Of a DNA stretch of 64,000 nt, positions 52,048 to 62,457 are shown piece by piece. Positions within the stretch are counted from its first letter, which is position 1. Each line of letters starts with the position of its first letter. Origin of the DNA: Nitzschia sp. pyKryTriq1. Lineage: Eukaryota; Bacillariophyta; Bacillariophyceae; Bacillariales; Bacillariaceae. The stretch covers positions 806,001 to 870,000 of the forward strand of contig OY101130.1 of the NCBI GenBank assembly GCA_956465555.1, written 5' to 3'. Position numbers and translations under genes: made by a program. Under the pieces are notes generated by a model, which saw only the letters and a list, made by a program, of their open reading frames with translations, searched no databases and had not been told where the DNA came from.

Positions 52048-52936
52048 GGCTGCCGGAACTTGTGTGCGATGCAGTCAAAATTTTGAGAGGCTTCAGCTTG
52101 TGAGACAAGTTTCCTGGATGAATGGAAACCGAGGCGCATCGGCGGCGTTCGTGGTTGAAGTCGAAAAGGGTTCCACATTTTGAATTACGTTTGGGACACA
52201 TTTTGAACTTTGTTTGGGACAGAACACTGACGGATCATTCATGGTTTGTAGTTATAAGATTGAATGATTTAGCCCCACACGTTTGAAGAAGCACCCCAAG
52301 GTGGCCTTTCCATCTATTTGGGGCTCCTCGTCGGCAGTCGGCAAGAATTCTCCGCGTGGTCCGTGAGCTGGCAATTATCGCGATACATGGCTGGCCGGGA
52401 GAAGATAATTGGAAACGGATGAAACGAAACACGATATCAAAGGCCTAATTGCAGCAATAAGGAGGGAATGATGATGCATGGCCGAATTATGAGTGCCGGA
52501 AGCATTTATAGAACTGCGACTTCTGATCTTGTTCCGATCGTGATGCGATTTTTATTGTTGCAGAGCGACATTTTCTGTTTCTGCAAAAATTTGCTCCACA
52601 TGACACACGCGGCGCGGGCCGGGCCCGCGTTTGATTGATGGATTGATTCGTTCGATTCTATTAACTTGTATCGCGATGATGACGATGATTCAGACCCTAC
52701 CGGTTATTGCAGTTCTCAGATCTGTACCAGGTAGTAGACTACTACTTGCACCTGATACCGGTACCAGGCCCGACCAGTAGACTAACTACCGGTACGTGGT
52801 ACAAAGTCTACAAACAAGCTATTTGGAACTCTATGTAGTAGTACCGATATCAATGGTCATTCATAGGTGTTGCTATAATACAAGTGCTATTTTTGTTTTG
52901 GTAGGTAGAAATGTGTCTTTCTGACGCTGGTGCGTT
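52048..52936. other. intergenic region
   Basis: No gene. A GTAC cluster lies at about 52698-52805 (GATACCGGTACCAGG, CTACCGGTACGTGGTAC) with AGTAGACTACTACT next to it. TTTGGGACA-x-ATTTTGAA type words repeat at 52190-52220. Confidence 0.4.
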
Positions 52937-55900
52937 CTAAGATAGTTTCAAAGACACGGGAATAGGAATGAATGCATCCTTCTCGGAATGCTTAGAGTGG
53001 CAATATCCACACAACTCTTCTTGCTGGAATTCTGGTTCAGGTGACACTGGCTTCATGAACTTGGTGATGCGGCGTTTCTCCGCTGATTTCTTCATTTTGT
53101 GCCAGCGTACTTCTTCAATGGCTTCATTGCAGCTGTTACAAAGGGGCACTACGCCTGGTGCATCACTGTTCTTCAGGTGGTATAGCAGCATGGCTGTGCT
53201 GTACTTGGCTCTTCTCAGGGTGTCAAACTCGAAGTGGCGGTACTGCGAGAATTCCAATAGCGCGTGTCGCGCATCGCTAATGGGCGAGGACATGCTAACG
53301 ATCAAGTTTTTGCTGTGGTCAAACTCCTTAGCGTAGGCTTCGAATATTTGGAGCTTTTCTTCTTCCGCTCCGGACATGGCGAGCTTCGGAAGCAAAGAAC
53401 ACGTGAAGAAGCTAGTGCGGAGCCTGCGCACAGCTTCGCTCACTTCTTCGCCTACCCAAGACTGCCGACGGCGTTTGGTTGTGGGCTCTTCTCCGGACGC
53501 CACTGATTCGGTCGAACCGACGCTTCCACGGCGTCTCTTTCCGCCACTCTTTGGCCCCGGCCCACTGGAAGCAACGTGAGTGCGCTTATCCAGCAACCAG
53601 TGGTCTTCGCCGACCATGCTCTGCATTACAGCATCTGGGCCGTCGGAAAGTAGATCGAGTTTATTGGGAGGTTCCACGGTTTTCCCTGTACGTGAACTTC
53701 GACGACCTCGCCCTTTGCCCTTCGTGCCACGGCGCTTGGTTTCGTTGAGAGAAGGAGCAAGGGGGGCCTTGCTATTTCCGGGGTCCGCCTCGTTCTCCTT
53801 GGATAGTGCGACCGAGGACACGGGAGATCCGGGCATCGAAAGGGCAGAGGAGTTCAACGACCGGGATCCATCAGAAGACCGGTCATCTTCAATGAATACA
53901 CTCTTGGGCTTCAAGCTTGATGGACAAGAGACGTTCATTGTGTTGTCCAGGCTCATGCTCATTTCCGAGTAGGTTTTCCATGAGTCGCTTTCCGTCTTGG
54001 CGCCAGTGCTGAAATCCCAGATCTTGACGAGCGAGGCCAGCTCTTGACAAAAAAGGATCCACACTTCATCAGCATTGACATGGACGAAATGTCCCTCGGG
54101 GTTGAATCGCTTCGCATTGGACACCATCAATTCTACGTCTTCAACAACCTGCCGAAGCTCATCGTATTCTCCAATCACGCACTGGGCATGGATCGTGCCG
54201 AGGTCCATAGGTTTGGTGACGATATTGTGATAGTTGTTGAGCTTTAATGCAGCAGCATTCACCGGGCGACGGAAAGGCACAGATGCCGGGTGCGTCATGA
54301 CACGGTCCTTGAGGAGAGTGGCAATCTGAAGTGCCGGACAAGGATCCAGCTCGTTGCTGGAGAGGGGCGTCACGTTCCAAACACAGACATCCGTTGGTGC
54401 CCGAACCTTAATATTTCTCGCAAGAGAGGCTCCATGGACTCGCACGGCCTCTTCGATCCAAAAGTCGCCTTCGAGAAGCGGAGGGCAAATCATTCGCCCG
54501 CGCTTGGTACTAATACCGTTTCCGTTTGCACTGTCCTCTAGATCCATCAGGTATGTCTCAAACTCGCTTTCGAACAGACTCTTGACATCGGTAACGACGC
54601 CGCAGCCGATCGCCCGGCTCAACGCATCGTGGTACCAATTGATGAGTCGTTCTCTGTTAGGCGTGCGCTGAGAGGAAGGATGATTCCAAAAGACAAAGGA
54701 GTTGCCACGTGAAGGGGGACACGCCCAGATATGAGCTGTCTCATAGCCCCGCGCACGGGCCGTAGCAAGGTAGGACACCAGTATCTCTTGATAAACTTCA
54801 GTCCGGCACTCTCGAGGACGAAAGTGCTCCACGGAATCAATGTACGCAATGTAGACGCGGTTTTCGTGGCTGGACTTGACTTCTCGACCGACAACATCCG
54901 AGTCGTACTCGTCATCACCATCATATTCTTGTACGTACATACAAAAGATGCATACATCAAGACCGTCGATCTTCTGGAAGAGAGTGATGGCTTTTTGCCT
55001 GTAGCGCACTTGAGAAGGTGGCTCCACAACATCAAGGGAACTCGACGCCATGCGAAAGTGACGGCGAACAACTTCTGGTACAGAAAAATGACGACTGCTG
55101 TCGGACACAACCCGAACTGTGATGGTTTTGTCGGCATTGGGAATCTTTTCCATTTGTTTCCCCACCTTGGCTTGAATGAAGGATGAAACAGCGCACTCAG
55201 GCAAGGACTCGGCGGACAAAGAATGACTCTTGGAGATCCCCAAGGACGCTATAGATACCGGCGCGTCGGAACCACTCAGGAAAGTGTAGCCAACTTTCTG
55301 AGGCGTCGATGAAGCTTCGATCGGAATGGAATCAATGTTCATCTTCTGGTCGTCTTGGCACTCAACACAGAGGTAATGGCCGTCGTGAACGTAGCCGTTG
55401 TGCATCGCGCAAATGGCATGCACACCAGCGGAGCACTTCGAGCAGTTGATCCATTTTTCAGCGATCTCTTCGTCGTTCTTACGCTTCAGCAAGTCTTGCT
55501 TGTAGCGACAGGGGTCGTTTTCGGATGTACCAGGAAGGACTGGCGCAAGGCTTACGTAGCAACGCTGGCAATAATGACGATGTCCATCAGCAGAGACAAA
55601 GTAATCGGCTCCTTTTCGCAGTCTAGTACCCCCACAATGAACACCTTGGCAGACCATGAGAGCGGGTTCGTGGAACAGGCAGCCCTGCTTGCACATTTGA
55701 CAAGTTCGTCCCTTACAGGTGCCACAAGAATGTGGCAGGAATGGAGGAAGCCGGGAAGTCTTCTTAGGAATGACCACAGACACTACTGGGGCCAGAAGCT
55801 CAGCAGCAGCCGAACCGGGATCGACCAAATTCGATTCGCTTCCAGAAGCGACTGCATCTGCTTCGTTCGACAAAGAGTTGCTGGAGGGAGGCTTGGACAT

Positions 55901-56818
55901 CTCATCCTCCACAGTGGACACAGTGCGAGCAATAGTCGCGGGATGAGCTGTCCTGCTCGGCTCAATCTCGCTTTGAGTCGGCGTATCAGTGGTTCCAGAG
56001 ATCTGCAGATCGAGGATAGACTGCTCGAAGTAGATTAGGAGTGCTTTGGCTGCTTTGTGAACAGGGTGGGGAAGCGGGTTGTATCGCATAGCATTCTTAA
56101 AAACTGTCCGGATATCGTCTACCACCTGCTGCCGCGATTGATATGCAACAGCATGCAGTCGGCGCTTGACAGTTCCGAGATCAATGGGTCTTGTTACGAT
56201 TCGATGATAGTCCACAAGCCCAAGGGTCTCGGCATCTACTGGAACATTGAACACGCCCCGGCGATTGTGTGTTTGATGAGACATCAAACGAGTCAAAATC
56301 AATCGCATAGGGTGAAGTTCAGCCTCCAATCTTAGAGCGGTAATATGCGTCTTGAGCAAGGAGGCATCTTCCAAGGGGTTAGGCAGCGGAGGGGGCGACT
56401 TGCTGGACGATGATTCTTGTGCTGCAAAGCTGGGAGTCGCTTCGTCGAATTCCGAAACGCTGCTAGACGGTGAGATCGATCGCTGTTCCAAGCATGCGAT
56501 CACGTCATCCTGAGGAACCGCTGCCAGTTCCTCTTGGGAGACAAGCCGAGCTAGCCGCTTCCGTTTCATATTTTTCTTCCGCAAGTGCGCTGGGCTTTCA
56601 TGGCTCTCCTTACTGGGTGCCTGAGGAGAAAGACCACGACTGCTCGTCCTCTGCTGAGGTCCACTTGCACTTGCGGAGGTCATCTCCGGGCTTCCTTTGG
56701 TACCTGGTGGAAAGGCTGTGCAACAAAACGAATATTGTGAGTCGAACGGAATTCTGGATTCTCGAGAAACAGTCAAGTGGGTCTCAAATTGTGAAGAAGA
56801 ACTCAAAACGGCGGCCAT
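52937..56818 (-). CDS. CBP/p300-type histone acetyltransferase with two bromodomains
   Basis: Single exon, 1293 residues (a later ATG, MTSASASG at residue 46, is an alternative start). Bromodomain 1 at 170-265 (DYHRIVTRPIDLGTVKRRL, NAMRYNP). A long Cys/His cluster at 364-488 includes CQMCKQGCLFHE, HRHYCQRCY and a PHD-like CSKCSAGVHAICAMHNGY. The KAT11 acetyltransferase domain spans about 545-760 (VYIAYIDSVEHFRP, YLATARARGYETAHIWACPP, RLINWYHDAL). A second bromodomain-like fold lies at 825-930 (NYHNIVTKPMDLGTI, NAKRFNP). Basic linkers and a final CNSCNE...CGYCHSKH zinc pair follow. It would acetylate histones in the nucleus as a transcription co-activator. No KIX or TAZ domain is obvious. Confidence 0.92.
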   Translation of the reverse strand: MAAVLSSSSQFETHLTVSRESRIPFDSQYSFCCTAFPPGTKGSPEMTSASASGPQQRTSSRGLSPQAPSKESHESPAHLRKKNMKRKRLARLVSQEELAAVPQDDVIACLEQRSISPSSSVSEFDEATPSFAAQESSSSKSPPPLPNPLEDASLLKTHITALRLEAELHPMRLILTRLMSHQTHNRRGVFNVPVDAETLGLVDYHRIVTRPIDLGTVKRRLHAVAYQSRQQVVDDIRTVFKNAMRYNPLPHPVHKAAKALLIYFEQSILDLQISGTTDTPTQSEIEPSRTAHPATIARTVSTVEDEMSKPPSSNSLSNEADAVASGSESNLVDPGSAAAELLAPVVSVVIPKKTSRLPPFLPHSCGTCKGRTCQMCKQGCLFHEPALMVCQGVHCGGTRLRKGADYFVSADGHRHYCQRCYVSLAPVLPGTSENDPCRYKQDLLKRKNDEEIAEKWINCSKCSAGVHAICAMHNGYVHDGHYLCVECQDDQKMNIDSIPIEASSTPQKVGYTFLSGSDAPVSIASLGISKSHSLSAESLPECAVSSFIQAKVGKQMEKIPNADKTITVRVVSDSSRHFSVPEVVRRHFRMASSSLDVVEPPSQVRYRQKAITLFQKIDGLDVCIFCMYVQEYDGDDEYDSDVVGREVKSSHENRVYIAYIDSVEHFRPRECRTEVYQEILVSYLATARARGYETAHIWACPPSRGNSFVFWNHPSSQRTPNRERLINWYHDALSRAIGCGVVTDVKSLFESEFETYLMDLEDSANGNGISTKRGRMICPPLLEGDFWIEEAVRVHGASLARNIKVRAPTDVCVWNVTPLSSNELDPCPALQIATLLKDRVMTHPASVPFRRPVNAAALKLNNYHNIVTKPMDLGTIHAQCVIGEYDELRQVVEDVELMVSNAKRFNPEGHFVHVNADEVWILFCQELASLVKIWDFSTGAKTESDSWKTYSEMSMSLDNTMNVSCPSSLKPKSVFIEDDRSSDGSRSLNSSALSMPGSPVSSVALSKENEADPGNSKAPLAPSLNETKRRGTKGKGRGRRSSRTGKTVEPPNKLDLLSDGPDAVMQSMVGEDHWLLDKRTHVASSGPGPKSGGKRRRGSVGSTESVASGEEPTTKRRRQSWVGEEVSEAVRRLRTSFFTCSLLPKLAMSGAEEEKLQIFEAYAKEFDHSKNLIVSMSSPISDARHALLEFSQYRHFEFDTLRRAKYSTAMLLYHLKNSDAPGVVPLCNSCNEAIEEVRWHKMKKSAEKRRITKFMKPVSPEPEFQQEELCGYCHSKHSEKDAFIPIPVSLKLS

Positions 56819-58619
56819 CAACGATTTTTATTTTGCCTTCCGAGATGAGCTTGATGACGGCTACAGAAGGCGTCGCAGCCAATCAGAAGCCCGGACTTTT
56901 TCGCCCACGTAATTTCTACGAGATTTCAATACCAGCGGCAAAATTCGCGTCAAGCGTTCCCACGCAGCAATCAACGAGAGAGCAACAAACCCTCCCGAGA
57001 ACCGACCATGGATCCCATTGCAGCCGATAACGCTATCGCAACAAACCAGCGACGACATACATTCGACGGATGTGCTATCCGAAACGCCCAGGCGAAGTAT
57101 GAAAAAGAATGAAGTTGTTTTGAACCCCCAGTCGCACGATTGACATGGTAACCGATTGGATTGTGGGCATGACACGATTCGGAGCCTTTCCTCGCGGATC
57201 ATTGGTCTTGTTTCGACGATCCAGCGGAAGGAAGTCCCTCCCGGCCAGTGAGGGTAGCTCTAAAACGCAGCATAATCGTCTTTTCTTTTTCAACCATACC
57301 TGGGCGTTGCTAGCAGGCAGCAACATCGTCGGCACGATGGAAAGGTTCCGCCATGGTCAGCCAAGGCGCGTTTCACGGCGTTCGATGGGGGAATCCTGGT
57401 GACGGAATCGGAGCTCCGGGATGGTCTTCCGTAGGACTAGTACCGAATTCTACTTACCAATAGCCAAAAGGTGTTACTATCTCTATTCTAAATTCCTGAT
57501 TCCATTGGATAACCAATGCTCGCTCGATGCTGCGTGCAAGAAGAAGTAGCACTGCCGCCACCACTAAAAAGTTGGCGGGGTGGCTCGCGCGAGATGCGTT
57601 GAGTTGGAGCTCAAACTCAGAAAATGAGAAATCGAAAAAAGGGGTGAAGGCTCAATGCGGCGAAAGATTGGTCATTGCGTAGAAATCCTACCACTTCCTT
57701 CGTAGACAGCGAAAATGACCTGTTCCCTGTATTCTACCTGGCGCACTGTAGGAATGCCACGTAGCAATTTGGATCCAAAGATATCTATTTCTCCAATCCA
57801 CCAATCAGAACGCAGAATTCAAAATACGAGGCTGGTAAGTCCTCCATAACGATCGTGTTTAACGTCTTCAAATGTCTTGGCGTTTCATTGAACATTTTTT
57901 TAGCCAACACATTTTAAGTATATTTCCGTTGAGAAACGAAGTCGAGCCAGCCAAAAACCGATACTAACTGCCGGGATCGTTCTGGGAACTTTCCTCATTC
58001 CTCATCCACTTTACTGTACCGCTACCAGGTACTGTCTCCACGCACCGTTATTTCCAAGAGCAAGAATTCGATGGAAAAGTTGAAAAGATATGGATTGGTC
58101 CCGTAGCAATTTTCGTAGAAATTCTGGTTCATTCGACAAAATTTGTCGATCATTGGGGAGGGATACCAGGGAGACGATTTCGTGCGTCATGTCCGAATTC
58201 TCGCATCGGTTCGATTTCTTCGGTTTCGGCGCGTGAGCTCCAATCCAAAGATGAATGAATGAAGAATGAATGAATGGCAGCCAGCGAACGACAGAAGTGT
58301 TCGATTGAATCGATTTTAATTGGGTTATCAGTCAACATAGCTCACGTCGTTCCCCGTGGGGCACCAGCATCTGCGTCGTCTCTCTAGCAGTACATGTACC
58401 GGTATGGACTGTGGACCCATCACTTTTTACGCTTTTCCCACTTAGATGATGATAATGATTCACTCTTCTTCTCGATCACCTGCTTCATTTTTTGTACTCC
58501 TACTAGGCGACGAATAATCATTTCGTCATTCAGTCTGTCCCTCTAGCGAGCATTCACTTCCCTCGTAAATATCGATCGACTTGCAAGTAGTATTCCGCCA
58601 ATCATCATTCTGTTAAAAA
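56819..58619. promoter_or_regulatory. divergent intergenic region
   Basis: 1.8 kb between the acetyltransferase and the PPR gene, so both promoters lie here. GTAC words near 58014-58040 and 58391-58403. Nothing gene-like was accepted; open frames at 56861-57402 look random. Confidence 0.4.
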
Positions 58620-60848
58620 ATGCCCTTGTTTAACCGTAAAGGTGGTGTTATTCGGCGGCTACCCAAATTTCTGTTGGCAACCGTTGTGGGACTCCTTTGT
58701 GTTTCCTCTCCCGTTGACTCGTTCGTTGGAACACACAGTCAGCATGGGTTCCGCACGAGATCTTCGCCAATAAAGAAATCCGAATTCAGTCTGATGATGG
58801 CAGTCAGTACTCCGGTGGATCCTGCCGCACGATTTCATTCCGACATGCACCGCGTATTGAAATCACGTCGCAACTTGTCCTCTCAAATCGATTTAAAGCC
58901 GATGGAGCGAAGAAAGCGACCCAAAGTGTTGACAACAGATTTAGACGGAGCGGAACGAGTCATGAGTATGCTGCGGCATATGGTATCAATAGGAGTGGCG
59001 ACCGAAGAATCGTATCGGATAGCACTCGAGGCACTCGTTCACCGAGGCCGACTACGATGGCGACGGGAGGATTCCTTGATTGTCTGCGCGGCCGATGAAG
59101 TGGGAGTGATTATGCATGAGATATGGGGACTGAAGAATGGTCAAGTGTCGACAGAAACTTGTAATCTAGCCTTGCAGGCGTATGCTGTTTGTGCGACGCC
59201 TCGAGGCAATCGCCAGTACGCCAAGAGTGCGCAAGCCCTTTTGGAGAAAATGGAAGAGAACGGAGTGGAAATAACAGCGGAAAGTTTGGGTCACGTAGTC
59301 CATGCTTGGTCGTGGCAACAAGAAAATATGCTATCGGGGGAATGTGCCCGCATGGCACAGGAAAATTTTGAACTCCTCCTGAAAAAATCTCCAAGTGTTG
59401 AAACACTACAGCAGAGTTATCACTGGCTTCTGGAAGCCTGGTCCAAGAGCTTGGACGATGGAGCTAAGGAAAAAGCCGAAGCGATATTAGGAGAAATGAT
59501 CAAACTGCGCGAGAAACATCCTGACAGCATGTTCCCCAATACAAATTCCTTTTCCAATGCAATATTGGCTTGGTCCAAAGCACGGGGCGAAGCTGCTGCA
59601 TCCAAAGCTCACGAGCTACTCGAAATGGCTGTAGCGTCTTTTGAACAAGGTGGATTTGCGGAAGGAACCGAACCAGAGTTGATTGCGTTCAACGGAGTAC
59701 TGAGCGCTTGGGGCAGGATTGGGCGTGTGGACAAGGCCGAGACTGTCTTGTCTATGTTGCAGCGGGTATCTGAAAAGTGTCCTGGACTTACTCCAGATGC
59801 TCTCACCTACAATAATATTTTGTATTCTCATCTCCGAAGCAAGGACAAATCGAAGGCTTTGAATCAGATCCTTGCGATAGTCGAGCATATGGAAAAGGCT
59901 GGATTGGACGAGCCCAAGATGAAGCCAGATAGTTTTTCCTACAATATTGTTCTAAAGGCTTGGGTCCAGAGCAGACGACCCGAGGCAGCCCTCGAAGCTG
60001 TTAAGACGCTGACGAAGATGCGCGAGCTATGGATTCTGGGCGATACTGCGGCGAAACCTTCCAACCACCACTACAATATTGTCATCAATGCGCTAGCAAA
60101 AAGCAGGCAGCACTTGGATGCCCGTCAGGCGTACGAGCTCATGTTACAGATGCAGACAAGCAAAGAGTGCCAACCAGATATTATCACCTACACTTCGGTG
60201 ATTGAATGTTTTTCCAAATCCAACGATCCAGAAGCTGCTGACATTAGCATCGACCTGCTTCGGCAGGCCACGGCGATCTATGAAGAAACCAAGAATCCTC
60301 AGATGATGCCGAATATGCGCACTTATTCCATGGTCATCTCGGCCATAGGCACCAATCCTACCCTCCAGAATGTATTAACGGCGCGAGAATTGCTTGTGGA
60401 GTTGCTGGAATCGTACGACGAAACTCAAGACGCCGACCTTGCTCCCAATGCGTTTCCATTCAATTACGCTTTGAACTGTGCGGCCAACTGCATCGGCTCC
60501 TCGACAGAGAAAATCAAGGCTTTTCAATCGGCGGCACAGACGTATAATGATCTTCGAAAGCGGGAGAACGTAACACCAGACAGTTACACATACGCTTTTT
60601 GGTTCAAATGTTGCAACAATTTGCTGCCTATGGGAGACATTCGCACCAAAGGCGTCACGCTTGCGTTTGAACAATGCAAGGCAGATGGTCTCGTCAGCTC
60701 TGAAACCCTACGGCGCCTTTTGGCTGGAACGCCTCCGGATGTAGTTGCGTCCCTATTGGATCTCGAACCCAACAACATGGCCCCAGCAGTGTACCGCCAG
60801 CTGAACCTAGATGATCTTCCTCCTGGTTGGAGTCGCAATGTCCGATGA
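58620..60848 (+). CDS. plastid-targeted pentatricopeptide repeat (PPR) protein
   Basis: Single exon, 742 residues. A signal-type start (LPKFLLATVVGLLCVSS) is followed by SFVGTHS, a plastid import motif of the S-F-V form. From about residue 180 to 700 there are PPR-type helical pairs, for example TNSFSNAILAWSKARG, ELIAFNGVLSAWGRIGRVDKA, DALTYNNILYSHLRS, DSFSYNIVLKAWVQSR, HYNIVINALAKSR, DIITYTSVIECFSKSN and TYSMVISAIGTN. Many units are longer than 35 residues because of inserts. PPR proteins bind organelle RNA one base per repeat and act in its processing or translation; the target is unknown. The start ATG follows an A-rich run (AAAAAATG). Confidence 0.88.
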   Translation: MPLFNRKGGVIRRLPKFLLATVVGLLCVSSPVDSFVGTHSQHGFRTRSSPIKKSEFSLMMAVSTPVDPAARFHSDMHRVLKSRRNLSSQIDLKPMERRKRPKVLTTDLDGAERVMSMLRHMVSIGVATEESYRIALEALVHRGRLRWRREDSLIVCAADEVGVIMHEIWGLKNGQVSTETCNLALQAYAVCATPRGNRQYAKSAQALLEKMEENGVEITAESLGHVVHAWSWQQENMLSGECARMAQENFELLLKKSPSVETLQQSYHWLLEAWSKSLDDGAKEKAEAILGEMIKLREKHPDSMFPNTNSFSNAILAWSKARGEAAASKAHELLEMAVASFEQGGFAEGTEPELIAFNGVLSAWGRIGRVDKAETVLSMLQRVSEKCPGLTPDALTYNNILYSHLRSKDKSKALNQILAIVEHMEKAGLDEPKMKPDSFSYNIVLKAWVQSRRPEAALEAVKTLTKMRELWILGDTAAKPSNHHYNIVINALAKSRQHLDARQAYELMLQMQTSKECQPDIITYTSVIECFSKSNDPEAADISIDLLRQATAIYEETKNPQMMPNMRTYSMVISAIGTNPTLQNVLTARELLVELLESYDETQDADLAPNAFPFNYALNCAANCIGSSTEKIKAFQSAAQTYNDLRKRENVTPDSYTYAFWFKCCNNLLPMGDIRTKGVTLAFEQCKADGLVSSETLRRLLAGTPPDVVASLLDLEPNNMAPAVYRQLNLDDLPPGWSRNVR

Positions 60849-60991
60849 TAAATAGACGATGAAGTTCCCATACTGGTAGCTTTAGTAGAATAAGAAACAT
60901 TTCACAGATAAAGCTCTAAATCCCCATGATCCCAAGGCCCCTTTCGGCAATTAAACGAATATTTCAGTCCCCATCTCGCTACTGTATGTAC

Positions 60992-61852
60992 TCATAAACC
61001 TGAATGCGATGACGCCGATGGAGCCGGTGAGACAATATCCGACGTAGCAAGCTCAGAAAGTGATCCCTGCAACAATCTTCGTCTAGACTTGTTGCTGTTT
61101 GGGGTCTTCAGTGCCCCCAAGCTCGAAAGCGAAGTGTTTAACGATCCTCTCGATTCGGAAAGTGCGTCTACGTTCATCTTATTGATCATTTCCCGAACAT
61201 CTTCGAGCAGTTGCTGGTCCCTTCCATCTTGTTCCAGAATCTTCAGTATCCCCCTTGTTGCTCCCTGAAAGTCGCCCCGGCCTTGGGACTGCGGGACGGC
61301 TCTAGTGTTCATCCAGCCATCTTTCTCTTTTTTCAAATCTTCGGCTCGTTTGTCCGCTGAAATACGCCGCTGCAACATTTCGTTGTTGTTTGCTTCCGCC
61401 GCCTTGACTCGCTCAGCGACCTCGGCGAACTTCTTTCGCAGCTCTTTGTTCTCTTCCATGAGGGAATTGAAATTCTTCTGCAGCGGCTTCATCATCCCAT
61501 CAATGGTCTTTGTTCGAATTTGCAACTTCCGATGTTCCCCCTGCAAGTGTACAATCCTTCTCCCTGTCGCAGACAGTGGCGCCTCCTCCACTCCTTCTGC
61601 GGCCTTCAGCAAAGACTCCTCCCAGGCTTCCCGTTTCGCCTTCTCGTCGCCCCCTTGCACTTGCTTTAGTTGGTTCAGTTTTCTTCGCGCTTCTTTCACC
61701 TTTCCGACCTTTTTCTTCAATTTGGCAATCTTTTCCAGCAAGCGCTTCTTGTCCGCTGCGGCCACCGAGACTTCCTCTCGCTGTTCCACCGGCAAGTGCG
61801 CATACAGGGACGAATCCAAGAGCAAAGAAGTGTCATCTTCCGAGCCTTGCAT
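60992..61852 (-). CDS. coiled-coil protein of unknown function
   Basis: 286 residues from the ATG opening MQGSEDDTS; the open frame further upstream has no ATG and lies on a (CA)n run. It contains long heptad regions (KKRLLEKIAKLKKKVGKV, KNFNSLMEENKELRKKFAEV, NNNEMLQRRISADKRAEDL) and a Ser-rich C-terminus (GSLNTSLSSLGALKTPNS). No other domain. A cytoskeletal or scaffold role is possible but not shown. The gene ends about 140 bases from the convergent PPR gene. Confidence 0.75.
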   Translation of the reverse strand: MQGSEDDTSLLLDSSLYAHLPVEQREEVSVAAADKKRLLEKIAKLKKKVGKVKEARRKLNQLKQVQGGDEKAKREAWEESLLKAAEGVEEAPLSATGRRIVHLQGEHRKLQIRTKTIDGMMKPLQKNFNSLMEENKELRKKFAEVAERVKAAEANNNEMLQRRISADKRAEDLKKEKDGWMNTRAVPQSQGRGDFQGATRGILKILEQDGRDQQLLEDVREMINKMNVDALSESRGSLNTSLSSLGALKTPNSNKSRRRLLQGSLSELATSDIVSPAPSASSHSGL

Positions 61853-62457
61853 GGTGGCGTGTTGCGTTGCGGCGTCTCGTCGAATGATTTGCACTGTGTG
61901 TGTGTGTGTGTACTGCACGGGAGGAAGAGGATGACTACAAGCTGAGTAGCGAGACTTGTCAAACAGACTACAAGCACTGAAATGGAAAGGTTTTGTGCTT
62001 TACTTCATTGTCTTGACAAACGAATTTTGACAGCATCACACACAACATCATCGTCATCTCACCGTAACCGTTGCGGGCGAACTTTGAATTTTCGAAAACG
62101 GGGGAGAAAGACGCCGGTCGAAGTAGTCGATGATGACGTTAGAAGTCGCCGAGCGCCGAGTGCGCATGCGTATGCATGAGCGCGGTCCGGCCGAAGTAGT
62201 CGAACCGCCGAGATGCTTTCTTCTGTCATGCGCGCGCGCGGGAGAGATGAGCGGCATACACTATGCATACTACCGGTACAGCTAGGTGCACAGTATTCTT
62301 TCCAATCATCGATCATCGATCGTCCATCATCTTCTCATGATCTCCCTCGTCTCTCCGCCTGCATCATCATCATCATCATCATCTGCTTCATGCGCCTCTC
62401 TTAGTGCACGCCCTACAGTGTCATAATACGTTCATCCTGTCGCACTTGCCTTCGACG
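61853..62457. promoter_or_regulatory. divergent spacer with GT and CAT microsatellites
   Basis: Contains (TG)n at 61895-61911, (CAT)n at about 62362-62383, the word CTACCGGTACAG near 62270, and repeated ATCGATCATCGATC. It carries promoters of the coiled-coil gene and the VOC gene. No gene. Confidence 0.45.
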
